Positions 1 to 5,656 of a stretch of DNA of 8,091 nucleotides are shown piece by piece. The notes under the pieces were generated by a model. It saw nothing but the letters and a program-made list of their open reading frames with translations, had not been told where the DNA came from and made no database searches. Within the stretch, counting starts at the first letter, position 1. Every line of letters begins with the position of its first letter. Origin of the DNA: Deltaproteobacteria bacterium (GTDB lineage: Bacteria > Desulfobacterota > DAOWOC01); assembly GCA_030642225.1 (NCBI GenBank), contig DAOWOC010000031.1, forward strand, positions 1-8,091. Direction: 5' to 3'. The translations under genes were made by a program, and so were the position numbers.

Positions 1-45
1 ACAAGATTTTTTCCAAACTTCTAAATCTTCAAAAGATGACACCAT
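1..45 (-). CDS. Four-helix-bundle (23S rRNA IVP/S23-like) protein, N-terminus only, cut by the left edge
   Basis: Read leftward from the ATG at 45-43, the frame gives MVSSFEDLEVWKKSC and then leaves the window. The FEDLEVWKK block is the usual N-terminus of the small (about 120 residue) four-helix-bundle family known from intervening sequences in 23S rRNA genes and related to the Avd accessory protein of diversity-generating retroelements. A good ribosome site, AGGAG (about 51-55 on the minus strand), lies 6 bases before the ATG. Its leader and first 13 codons nearly match those of the relic at 4411-4463, so the two loci are paralogous. The gene follows leuA on the same strand inside heptamer repeat element A. 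Whether the rest is intact cannot be seen. The family's cellular role outside rRNA is not settled. Confidence 0.72.
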   Translation of the reverse strand, partial: MVSSFEDLEVWKKSC

Positions 46-97
46 AATTCTCCTAATAAAACTGTTTTTCTAACCGTAAACTGATAACCGTAAACCG
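1..97 (-). mobile_element. Heptamer-arm element, copy A (partial, carries the four-helix-bundle gene)
   Basis: Positions 72-95 contain AAC at 72, 79, 86 and 93, exactly seven bases apart; on the minus strand this is a GGTT/AGTT heptamer arm. Next on the minus strand come an A-run ending in CAG, an AGGAGAATT leader and the ATG of the four-helix-bundle gene. The same order (heptamer arm, A-run plus CAG, AGGAGAATTATG, coding start) occurs in copy B at 4359-4425. The arm begins 3 to 5 bases after the leuA stop codon. The far end, second arm and any target duplication lie left of the window. The boundary at about 97 is set by where the heptamer phase ends. Confidence 0.6.
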
Positions 98-100
98 CCT

Positions 101-1630
101 TTACGCCTTGATACGCGGATTATTTTTTATATAATCAAGCCGATTAAGGGCATTGATATATGCCTTGGCACTTGCTGATATAATATCAGGATCAGAACCC
201 TGGCCTATCACTATTATCCCATCCTCTTCAATGCGTACTGTCACCTCACCTTGAGCATCTGTGCCGCCGGTTATCGCATTGACCGCAAATCTCAGGAGCT
301 TTGCCCGGGTAGTTGTCAATTTTGCAATTGTATTAAATACCGCATCAATAGGCCCTGATCCGAATCCGGCCAGCTGTTTCATCTCTCCATCAATTTCAAG
401 TACTACAGTTGCAGTAGGTATAAGACCGTATCCACTTAATACTGTGAGGAATTCAAGCCGGTATTTTTCACCAACGCGAAAAACCTCCTCTGCAACAAGG
501 GCATGGAGATCATCCTCAAATATTTCTTTTTTCTTGTCTGTCAATTCCTTAAATTTACTGAAAACCCTGTCAATATCACTCTGTTCAAGATGATATCCGA
601 GTTCCTCAAGCCGTATTTTAAATGCATGGCTGCCCGAATGTTTGCCAAGGACAAGAGGGGTTACTGTGGCGCCTATGGATTCAGGAGTCATGATCTCATA
701 GGTGCGTTTATCCTTAAGCATCCCATCCTGATGAATGCCTGCTTCATGAGCAAATGCATTTGCCCCGACAACTGCCTTGTTCGGCTGAACAATAATACCG
801 GTGATATGGGTTACAAGACGGCTTGAGGCAAAAATCTCCTGAGTGTTGACATCTGTATGGCAATTCAGAATATCCGCCCTTGTCCTGATGGCCATGACAA
901 TCTCTTCAAGAGAGGCATTCCCCGCACGTTCGCCAATTCCGTTTATAGTACATTCAACCTGACGCGCCCCGTTTCTTACAGCAGCAAGCGAATTGGCAAC
1001 TGCAAGACCAAGGTCATTATGGCAATGCACACTGATAACAGCCTGATGAATATTCGGGACATTTTCCATTAAATATTTTATACGTTCCCCAAATTCATCG
1101 GGCAGGGTGTAACCGACCGTATCAGGTATATTTACTGTTATGGCACCGGCCTTGATCACCTCTTCTGTTACACGGCACAAAAAATCAATATCTGATCTGC
1201 CTGCATCTTCTGCGCTGAACTGCACATTTGATGTAAATTTTTTTGCTAACTTAACCGCTTCTTTCGCTGCTTCAAGCACTTTTTCCGGCGGCATCCGCAG
1301 TTTTTGTTCCATATGAATAGGAGATGTAGCGATAAATGTGTGGATGCGAGGGGCTTCTGCTTTTTTTATGGCCTCCCATGCGGTTTCAATATCTTTTGGA
1401 TTTGCCCTTGCAAGACCGGCTATTTGCACCCCTTTTACGTTTAAGGCAATTTTCTCAACCGCCTGAAAATCCCCTAAAGATGCAATAGGAAAACCGGCCT
1501 CAATTACATCGACCCCAAGGCGTTCAAGCTGTCTTGCCAGCCTAAGCTTTTCATTCGTGTTCATTGTCGCGCCTGGTGATTGCTCGCCATCTCTCAAGGT
1601 GGTATCAAATATATATATTTTATCAGACAT
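101..1630 (-). CDS. leuA: 2-isopropylmalate synthase
   Basis: LeuA condenses acetyl-CoA with 2-oxoisovalerate, the first committed step of leucine synthesis, in the cytoplasm. The 509-residue product has the usual length of the full bacterial enzyme. The catalytic TIM barrel opens with DTTLRDGEQSPG (residues 9-20; R13 and metal-ligand D14). The metal-binding HCH is at 202-204 and GERAGN at 233-238. The C-terminal LeuA dimer/regulatory domain spans roughly residues 370-509 and includes GFGSGPID (422-429), part of the leucine feedback site, so allosteric inhibition by leucine is likely. I chose the ATG at 1630 because GGAGGAAAT sits just before it; an in-frame ATG 12 codons upstream lacks such a site and adds a non-conserved tail. 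It lies 124 bases after pssA on the same strand, with repeat copy C between them. Confidence 0.97.
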   Translation of the reverse strand: MSDKIYIFDTTLRDGEQSPGATMNTNEKLRLARQLERLGVDVIEAGFPIASLGDFQAVEKIALNVKGVQIAGLARANPKDIETAWEAIKKAEAPRIHTFIATSPIHMEQKLRMPPEKVLEAAKEAVKLAKKFTSNVQFSAEDAGRSDIDFLCRVTEEVIKAGAITVNIPDTVGYTLPDEFGERIKYLMENVPNIHQAVISVHCHNDLGLAVANSLAAVRNGARQVECTINGIGERAGNASLEEIVMAIRTRADILNCHTDVNTQEIFASSRLVTHITGIIVQPNKAVVGANAFAHEAGIHQDGMLKDKRTYEIMTPESIGATVTPLVLGKHSGSHAFKIRLEELGYHLEQSDIDRVFSKFKELTDKKKEIFEDDLHALVAEEVFRVGEKYRLEFLTVLSGYGLIPTATVVLEIDGEMKQLAGFGSGPIDAVFNTIAKLTTTRAKLLRFAVNAITGGTDAQGEVTVRIEEDGIIVIGQGSDPDIISASAKAYINALNRLDYIKNNPRIKA

Positions 1631-1678
1631 TATTTCCTCCATTTTAAAAATATTAAAATAATTCACAGTTCACAGTTC

Positions 1679-1698
1679 ACAGTTGTCAGTTATCAGTT
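1679..1698 (+). repeat. Left half of a 20-bp perfect inverted repeat
   Basis: This stretch pairs base for base with 1732-1751. It lies in the gene-less repeat copy between pssA and leuA and contains GTT at seven-base intervals. Confidence 0.9.
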
Positions 1699-1731
1699 AT
1701 CAGTTTTTCCAACCGTGAACCAATAACTGTA

Positions 1732-1751
1732 AACTGATAACTGACAACTGT
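1732..1751 (-). repeat. Right half of a 20-bp perfect inverted repeat
   Basis: This is the reverse complement of 1679-1698. It ends 3 bases short of the pssA stop codon (1755-1757). On the plus strand a T-run follows, but no plus-strand gene ends here, so that does not make it a terminator. Confidence 0.9.
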
Positions 1752-1754
1752 TTT

Positions 1755-2540
1755 TCAACAATGCTTGTCTATTGATTCGGCTGCTGTCTCTTTTATACCG
1801 ATATTCGGAGACAACAGCCTTTTAAGGAGGAGGAAAGGGCCTGAAAGGCAGTATATACTTGCAATTAAAAAAAGTGATATCTGGGGTTCTGCCGCTATAA
1901 CAGCAAAAATAAGTATTATAAAAACTAAAAATTCAAATGGTTTTTTCTTGGCAAACTCCATTTTTTTCAAACTCATAAAAGGAATACTGCTTACCATTAG
2001 ATAACTGATAAAAAAGGTCATTAAAAGAATAGTTATATGTTTAAAATTACCATCTCCACCGAGATAATAATAAATGAGCACTGTTGTTGCAAGCATGCCG
2101 CCGCCAGCCGGTATTGGCAGACCAGTAAAACGGCTTGAACCTGGCTCCCCTGCATGGACATTAAAACGCGCAAGCCTTAATGCACCGCATGCCATAAAAA
2201 TAAAGGCAGCTGCCCATCCAAACCGGCCATATGGTTGAAGCGCCCAGGAATATATCATAATGCCGGGAGCTACGCCAAATGCCACAAGATCGGACAGAGA
2301 ATCGTACTCAACACCGAACTGGCTGCATGTATTGGTCATTCTTGCGACCTTGCCGTCAAGAAAATCAAAGGCTGTGGATATTATAATGGCAATGGCTGCG
2401 GCCTTAAAATCACCGCGTAAAGATGCTATAATAGAATAAAAACCAGCAAAAAGGCTTGCGGATGTAAACAGGCTCGGGAGTATATATATCCCTTTTTTTA
2501 TTTGCTCTTTTTTAAAATTCGTTATTTTTTTCATTTCCAT
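1755..2540 (-). CDS. pssA: CDP-diacylglycerol--serine O-phosphatidyltransferase
   Basis: PssA is an integral membrane enzyme that transfers the phosphatidyl group from CDP-diacylglycerol to L-serine, giving phosphatidylserine and CMP. The full CDP-alcohol phosphatidyltransferase signature is present: D62-G63-x2-A66-R67-x8-G76-x3-D80-x3-D84, the metal and CDP-binding aspartates. Hydrophobic segments at about 20-42, 46-61, 86-100, 108-124, 145-160, 168-188, 203-217 and 221-240 fit the multi-pass fold. At 261 residues it matches the Gram-positive/Bacillus-type PssA, not the unrelated phospholipase-D-like E. coli enzyme. It overlaps psd and is surely translated with it. Two starts are possible: ATG at 2540, used here, or ATG at 2534, which forms an ATGA overlap with the psd stop and is better spaced from an AGGG upstream. 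Its product is the substrate of Psd. Confidence 0.96.
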   Translation of the reverse strand: MEMKKITNFKKEQIKKGIYILPSLFTSASLFAGFYSIIASLRGDFKAAAIAIIISTAFDFLDGKVARMTNTCSQFGVEYDSLSDLVAFGVAPGIMIYSWALQPYGRFGWAAAFIFMACGALRLARFNVHAGEPGSSRFTGLPIPAGGGMLATTVLIYYYLGGDGNFKHITILLMTFFISYLMVSSIPFMSLKKMEFAKKKPFEFLVFIILIFAVIAAEPQISLFLIASIYCLSGPFLLLKRLLSPNIGIKETAAESIDKHC

Positions 2541-3175
2541 AGCCCTAAAATAGTTTCACCGCCACGAACATGCTCATTTAAAGCAGCCTTGATCTTTACA
2601 TCTACAGGGAGATACAAATCAACCCTTGAGCCGAAACGGATAATTCCAATACGCTGACCAGCCTTGAGCACATCACCTTGTTCTGCCCAGCAAACAATCC
2701 TTCGCGCAATAAGTCCTGCCACCTGAACCACGACATAATATTTTTTTCCAGGTCCTTTTATTATAATAGCATTTTGTTCATTTTTTTCCATGGCTTTTGA
2801 AAGATTTGCAGAATAAAATTCTCCGGGCTTATAGAATATGGATTCCACTTTCCCAGGTATTGGAGAACGGTTAACATGCACATTGAATATTGACATGAAT
2901 ATGCTGATCCGCCATGCCTCTCCGCCGATATGAGGAGTATTTTTTATCCTGCTAACATCAATAATCTTTCCATCTGCCGGGGAAAATATGGCATTTTCAT
3001 GCGTTGACTGGATACGTGAAGGATCACGAAAAAACCAGCTGACAAAGGCGGTAATGCCGACACATACAAGAGTAGGACAAGTTAAGCCTAAAAAAGCGAA
3101 TATCAGGGTTACAAAAACTGATAATAAAATAAATGGATAACCTTCATAGGCAATGGGTATTTGAATATTTTTCAT
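2531..3175 (-). CDS. psd: Phosphatidylserine decarboxylase, short proenzyme type
   Basis: Psd decarboxylates phosphatidylserine to phosphatidylethanolamine at the membrane, using a pyruvoyl group made by self-cleavage. The 214-residue protein belongs to the short class found in many non-enteric bacteria and archaea. A hydrophobic N-terminal segment (about 14-48) anchors it. The catalytic triad is visible: D68 in FSPADG, H100 in NVHVNR and S183 in FGSRVD. Cleavage between G182 and S183 would give a beta chain of about 182 residues and a 32-residue alpha chain. The ATG at 3175 is the only plausible start, although no strong ribosome site precedes it. It is the first gene of the minus-strand block psd-pssA-leuA, and its last codons overlap the start of pssA. 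Confidence 0.96.
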   Translation of the reverse strand: MKNIQIPIAYEGYPFILLSVFVTLIFAFLGLTCPTLVCVGITAFVSWFFRDPSRIQSTHENAIFSPADGKIIDVSRIKNTPHIGGEAWRISIFMSIFNVHVNRSPIPGKVESIFYKPGEFYSANLSKAMEKNEQNAIIIKGPGKKYYVVVQVAGLIARRIVCWAEQGDVLKAGQRIGIIRFGSRVDLYLPVDVKIKAALNEHVRGGETILGLWK

Positions 3176-3194
3176 ATTTTAATCTTAAATTATT

Positions 3195-3224
3195 ATGGTA
3201 TTTTGCCTGTAATCTATTTTTCAA
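3195..3224 (-). promoter_or_regulatory. Possible sigma70-type promoter for psd-pssA-leuA
   Basis: On the minus strand, TTGAAA (3224-3219) is followed after 18 bases by TACCAT (3200-3195), which matches 4 of 6 bases of the -10 consensus, about 20 bases before the psd start. It is the best pair I could find by eye and is not a strong promoter. It overlaps the proposed leuB promoter on the other strand. Confidence 0.35.
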
Positions 3225-3231
3225 ATATGTT
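3203..3231 (+). promoter_or_regulatory. Possible sigma70-type promoter for leuB
   Basis: TTGCCT (3203-3208) and TATGTT (3226-3231) are 17 bases apart, which would give a leader of about 35 bases before the leuB ATG at 3273. Each hexamer matches the consensus at about 4 of 6 positions. I saw no leader peptide or leucine-codon attenuator. Confidence 0.35.
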
Positions 3232-3272
3232 ATATGTTGACATATTTTTAATCATTGCACATGGAGATGAGT

Positions 3273-4352
3273 ATGTCAAAAAAAATTCAAATTGCTACTA
3301 TTCCAGGGGACGGAACAGGCCCCGAGGTTGTAAAAGAAGGGCTTAAAGTATTGGATGCGATATCCGGCCCGGCGGGATTAAACATTGATATTGTAAATTA
3401 TGATATTGGCGGTGACAGATTTCTCAAAACAGGTGAGCTTCTTCCCCAAACTATTATTGATGAATTCAAACAGATGGACGCTATGTTGTTAGGCGCTATC
3501 GGCCATCCTGATGTAAAACCGGGTATTCTTGAAAAAGGGATATTGCTTAATCTAAGGTTTGAACTTGACCAGTATATCAACTTAAGGCCGGTTGTGCTTT
3601 ATGATGGAGATGATACCCCTCTTAAAGACAAAAAGCCCGTGGATATTGATTTTGTTGTTGTGCGTGAAAATACCGAGGGGCTTTACTGTGGTTCCGGCGG
3701 TTTTTTAAAAAAAGGTACACGGGATGAGGTGGCTGTTCAGGAATCTATAAATACACACAAAGGCGTTGAACGCTGCATCAGGTTTGCATTTGAATATACA
3801 AAAAAACGTAACAGGGATAAAAAGCTTACTCTTTGTGGTAAAACAAATGTCTTGACTTATGCCTTTGATCTTTGGGAACGTGTTTTTAATGAAATGTCCG
3901 GTGAATATTCCGGGATAAAAACCGATTATGCGCATGTGGATGCAACCTGCATGTGGATGGTTAAAAATCCTGAATGGTTTGATGTTATTGTAACTGATAA
4001 TATGTTTGGTGATATTATAACTGACCTTGGCGCTATAATTCAGGGCGGCATGGGTATTGCCGCCGGCGGCAATATAAACCCTGATCCTGGCGGTACATCA
4101 ATGTTTGAACCTATTGGAGGTTCGGCGCCGAAATATACAGGTCAAAATATTATTAATCCTCTTGCGGCAATAGCAGCAGTACAGATGATGTTGGAATATC
4201 TTAAAGAGGAAAAGGCGGCAAAGGCGATTGAAAAAGCCATAAAACAAGCTCTTAAAAATGATATAAAATCACTCTCAGCCGGCAACATGGGTATGGGCAC
4301 AAAAGAACTTGGCGATATTGTTGCCCGTTATGCAGTAGATTTATTTGAATAA
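3273..4352 (+). CDS. leuB: 3-isopropylmalate dehydrogenase
   Basis: LeuB oxidises and decarboxylates 3-isopropylmalate to 2-ketoisocaproate, the third step of leucine synthesis. From the ATG at 3273 the product has 359 residues. GGAG at 3263-3266 sits 6 bases upstream, which favours this ATG over in-frame ATGs at 3261 and 3267 and a TTG at 3255. The beta-decarboxylating dehydrogenase fold is clear: IPGDGTGPE near the N-terminus, substrate arginines R95, R105 and R131, catalytic K190, and metal aspartates D223, D247 and D251. A leucine four residues before R95, where isocitrate dehydrogenase has asparagine, favours isopropylmalate as substrate. The overall pattern resembles the actinobacterial-type LeuB. 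Oddly, the coenzyme site reads SAPKY (K287, Y288), as in NADP-dependent isocitrate dehydrogenase, where many LeuB have SAPDI. Related 3-alkylmalate substrates cannot be excluded. Confidence 0.9.
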   Translation: MSKKIQIATIPGDGTGPEVVKEGLKVLDAISGPAGLNIDIVNYDIGGDRFLKTGELLPQTIIDEFKQMDAMLLGAIGHPDVKPGILEKGILLNLRFELDQYINLRPVVLYDGDDTPLKDKKPVDIDFVVVRENTEGLYCGSGGFLKKGTRDEVAVQESINTHKGVERCIRFAFEYTKKRNRDKKLTLCGKTNVLTYAFDLWERVFNEMSGEYSGIKTDYAHVDATCMWMVKNPEWFDVIVTDNMFGDIITDLGAIIQGGMGIAAGGNINPDPGGTSMFEPIGGSAPKYTGQNIINPLAAIAAVQMMLEYLKEEKAAKAIEKAIKQALKNDIKSLSAGNMGMGTKELGDIVARYAVDLFE

Positions 4353-4358
4353 AAATTC
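4351..4358. repeat. Left copy of an 8-bp direct repeat (putative target-site duplication)
   Basis: AAAAATTC abuts the left terminal inverted repeat that starts at 4359 and recurs at 4547-4554, directly after the right one. Its first two bases are the last two of the leuB stop codon, so the insertion left the stop intact. Confidence 0.8.
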
Positions 4359-4374
4359 GTAACCGTTCACGGTT
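4359..4374 (+). repeat. Left terminal inverted repeat, 16 bp perfect
   Basis: It reads GTAACCGTTCACGGTT and is an exact reverse complement of 4531-4546. It begins 7 bases after the leuB stop. Confidence 0.9.
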
Positions 4375-4422
4375 TACAGTTATCGGTTCACGGTTGAAAA
4401 AAACAGAAGGTAAAGGAGAATT

Positions 4423-4524
4423 ATGGAATCCTCTTTTGAAGATTTAGAAGTTTGGAAAAAATTTTGGTTGAAATCAATATCCAAAATGCTTCAATCGTTG
4501 CATAGTTCATTGAAAAAACTGTGA
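4423..4524 (+). pseudogene. Internally deleted four-helix-bundle (IVP/S23-like) gene, 33 codons
   Basis: The ATG at 4423 is preceded by AAGGAG (4413-4418), and the frame runs to TGA at 4522-4524. Residues 1-13 (MESSFEDLEVWKK) match the family N-terminus and copy A at the left edge. Residues about 18-33 (SISKMLQSLHSSLKKL) look like the last helix of the same family, which often ends in an 'EISRML..LIKSLKK' pattern. About 90 middle residues of a normal protein of about 120 are missing, so the first and last parts have been joined. It keeps its ribosome site, start and stop, so a short peptide could still be made, but a four-helix bundle cannot form. The stop codon lies within the right heptamer arm. 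Confidence 0.65.
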
Positions 4525-4530
4525 ACCGAC

Positions 4531-4546
4531 AACCGTGAACGGTTAC
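4531..4546 (-). repeat. Right terminal inverted repeat, 16 bp perfect
   Basis: This is the exact reverse complement of 4359-4374. It is immediately followed by the second AAAAATTC. Confidence 0.9.
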
Positions 4547-4554
4547 AAAAATTC
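4547..4554. repeat. Right copy of the 8-bp direct repeat (putative target-site duplication)
   Basis: AAAAATTC is identical to 4351-4358 and directly adjoins the right terminal inverted repeat. The ribosome site of asd (AAGGG, 4559-4563) follows 4 bases later. Confidence 0.8.
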
Positions 4555-4572
4555 TAATAAGGGATATTAGAA

Positions 4573-5595
4573 ATGAATAATAAAAAATATACGGTTGCAG
4601 TGGTTGGAGCTACCGGAGAAGTCGGCGGTGAGATGATACGCGTTCTTGAAGAGCTGGAATTTCCGGTCAGCGCCTTTAAACCGCTTGCCTCAAAAAGATC
4701 GGCCGGCATGGAAGTAATGTTTAATAACATTGGATATATAGTAGAAGAACTCACTGAAGATAGCTTTACAGGCGTGGACATAGCCCTTTTTTCAGCAGGC
4801 AGCGGCCCGAGCAGAGACTTTGCGCCTGTTGCAGCAAAAGCCGGGTGTGTAGTGATTGATAATTCAAATGCATGGCGCATGGACTCTGACATTCCACTTG
4901 TTGTACCTGAGGTCAATCCACATGCTGTTGGGGATTACAAAAAAAAGGGAATTATTGCCAACCCCAACTGTTCTACAATACAAATGGTAGTGGCCTTGAA
5001 TCCGATTAAAAAGGCCTGTGGAATAGAGCGTATTGTTGTTGCAACTTATCAGGCAGTGTCAGGCACAGGGAAAAAAGCCATATTAGAGATGGAGCAGCAG
5101 ATCCAGTCAATTATGGCCGGCCAGGCGGTGGAAGTAAAAGTATATCCCCACAGGATTGCCTTTAACTGTCTGCCTCACATAGGTCCTTTTTTGGGTAATG
5201 GTTATACTGAAGAAGAGATGAAAATGCTCCATGAAACGAGAAAAATCCTTGAGGACGATACCATTATGGTCTCAGCAACAACGGTCAGGGTTCCCGTGTT
5301 TTATGGACATTCGGAATCTATTAATATCAGAACAAGGGAAAAACTCTCTGCCATAGATGCGCGCGCCATTCTTTTTAATGCTCCGGGCATAAGGGTAATG
5401 GATAATCCTGATGAGAATATTTATCCTATGCCCATGGATGCTACCGGCGGTAATGAAACGCTTGTGGGCAGGATAAGAGAGGATATCTCCCAGGAAAACG
5501 GGCTGGAAATTTTTGTGGTTGCTGATAATATAAGAAAAGGAGCAGCGCTGAATGCAGTACAGATCGCTGAAATACTGATAAATGAATATCTATGA
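4573..5595 (+). CDS. asd: Aspartate-semialdehyde dehydrogenase
   Basis: Asd reduces 4-aspartyl phosphate with NADPH to aspartate semialdehyde, the branch point to lysine/diaminopimelate, threonine, methionine and isoleucine. The 340-residue protein has the normal length. The N-terminal Rossmann domain carries GATGEVG (12-18). The nucleophile is C133 in NPNCST and the likely catalytic base is H246 in VPVFYGHSE. R102 (NAWRMD) and R239 (TVRVPV) fit the phosphate- and substrate-binding arginines, with E214 and K217 in a dimer helix. It resembles the Gram-positive/deltaproteobacterial subgroup. AAGGG at 4559-4563 is a moderate ribosome site. It follows leuB on the same strand, and the two were probably about 24 bases apart before the repeat element inserted. 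Confidence 0.96.
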   Translation: MNNKKYTVAVVGATGEVGGEMIRVLEELEFPVSAFKPLASKRSAGMEVMFNNIGYIVEELTEDSFTGVDIALFSAGSGPSRDFAPVAAKAGCVVIDNSNAWRMDSDIPLVVPEVNPHAVGDYKKKGIIANPNCSTIQMVVALNPIKKACGIERIVVATYQAVSGTGKKAILEMEQQIQSIMAGQAVEVKVYPHRIAFNCLPHIGPFLGNGYTEEEMKMLHETRKILEDDTIMVSATTVRVPVFYGHSESINIRTREKLSAIDARAILFNAPGIRVMDNPDENIYPMPMDATGGNETLVGRIREDISQENGLEIFVVADNIRKGAALNAVQIAEILINEYL

Positions 5596-5656
5596 GCCAT
5601 TTTCTCTATATATTTTTTAAATTTTAAAAAAATTCAATAAACTAAGGAGAATTAAT

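Larger units (their letters stand above)
1662..1751 (-). mobile_element. Gene-less heptamer palindrome, copy C of the repeat element
   Basis: The stretch between pssA and leuA is built from seven-base units. GTT recurs at 1668, 1675, 1682, 1689, 1696 and 1703, and AAC at 1711, 1718, 1725, 1732, 1739 and 1746. Positions 1679-1698 are a perfect reverse complement of 1732-1751 (20 bp, 33-base loop). On the minus strand the left arm ends in GGTTCACGGTTGGAAAAA and runs straight into CTGATAACTG of the right arm. This is what copy B would become if everything between its two A-runs were lost. It starts 3 bases after the pssA stop. The side nearer leuA has extra TTCACAG units (1662-1678) outside the palindrome. 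I found no convincing target duplication. As RNA it would form a long hairpin inside the psd-pssA-leuA transcript. Confidence 0.65.
4359..4546 (+). mobile_element. Complete 188-bp MITE-like element, copy B, with terminal inverted repeats and target duplication
   Basis: The ends 4359-4374 and 4531-4546 are perfect 16-bp inverted repeats (GTAACCGTTCACGGTT). A further 9-bp match, TCGGTTCAC (4383-4391 against 4521-4529), is offset by one seven-base unit. AAAAATTC flanks both ends exactly. Inside is a small open frame, a shortened four-helix-bundle gene. There is no transposase, so any movement would have needed one supplied elsewhere. Removing the element and one repeat leaves only about 24 bases between leuB and asd, so it probably landed in a compact operon. 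The arms could form a hairpin in the transcript. Confidence 0.8.

Noticed and set aside
503..826. Open frame on the plus strand inside leuA (with others at 261-593 and 857-1072)
   Set aside because: They lie wholly antisense to a clear full-length leuA, with no recognisable protein motifs, so they are shadows of the real gene.
1631..1666. Longer LeuA from an ATG at 1666
   Set aside because: The extra 12 residues are not conserved in the family, and the strong GGAGGAAAT site points to the ATG at 1630.
1662..1751. CRISPR array from the tandem repeats
   Set aside because: The units are seven bases in inverted arms, with no 25-40-base repeats and no spacers of constant length.
1679..1756. Intrinsic terminator for pssA (long hairpin plus T-run)
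   Set aside because: The T-run at 1751-1755 follows the hairpin on the plus strand, where no gene ends. In the minus-strand transcript the stem is AT-rich and is not followed by a clean U-run. Reading into leuA is more likely.
3237..3242. Perfect TTGACA as a -35 box for leuB
   Set aside because: The matching -10 position would fall at about 3259-3266, on the ribosome site and start of leuB, and nothing there resembles TATAAT. The earlier TTGCCT/TATGTT pair fits better.
3255..3272. Upstream start of leuB (TTG at 3255 or ATG at 3261/3267)
   Set aside because: The ribosome site GGAG at 3263-3266 is correctly spaced only for the ATG at 3273, and the family N-terminus begins there.
5596..5656. 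AT-rich gap between asd and the aldolase as terminator or repeat copy
   Set aside because: There is a weak A/T palindrome near 5611-5633, but no GC stem and no seven-base phasing. It looks like an ordinary leader ending in AAGGAG.
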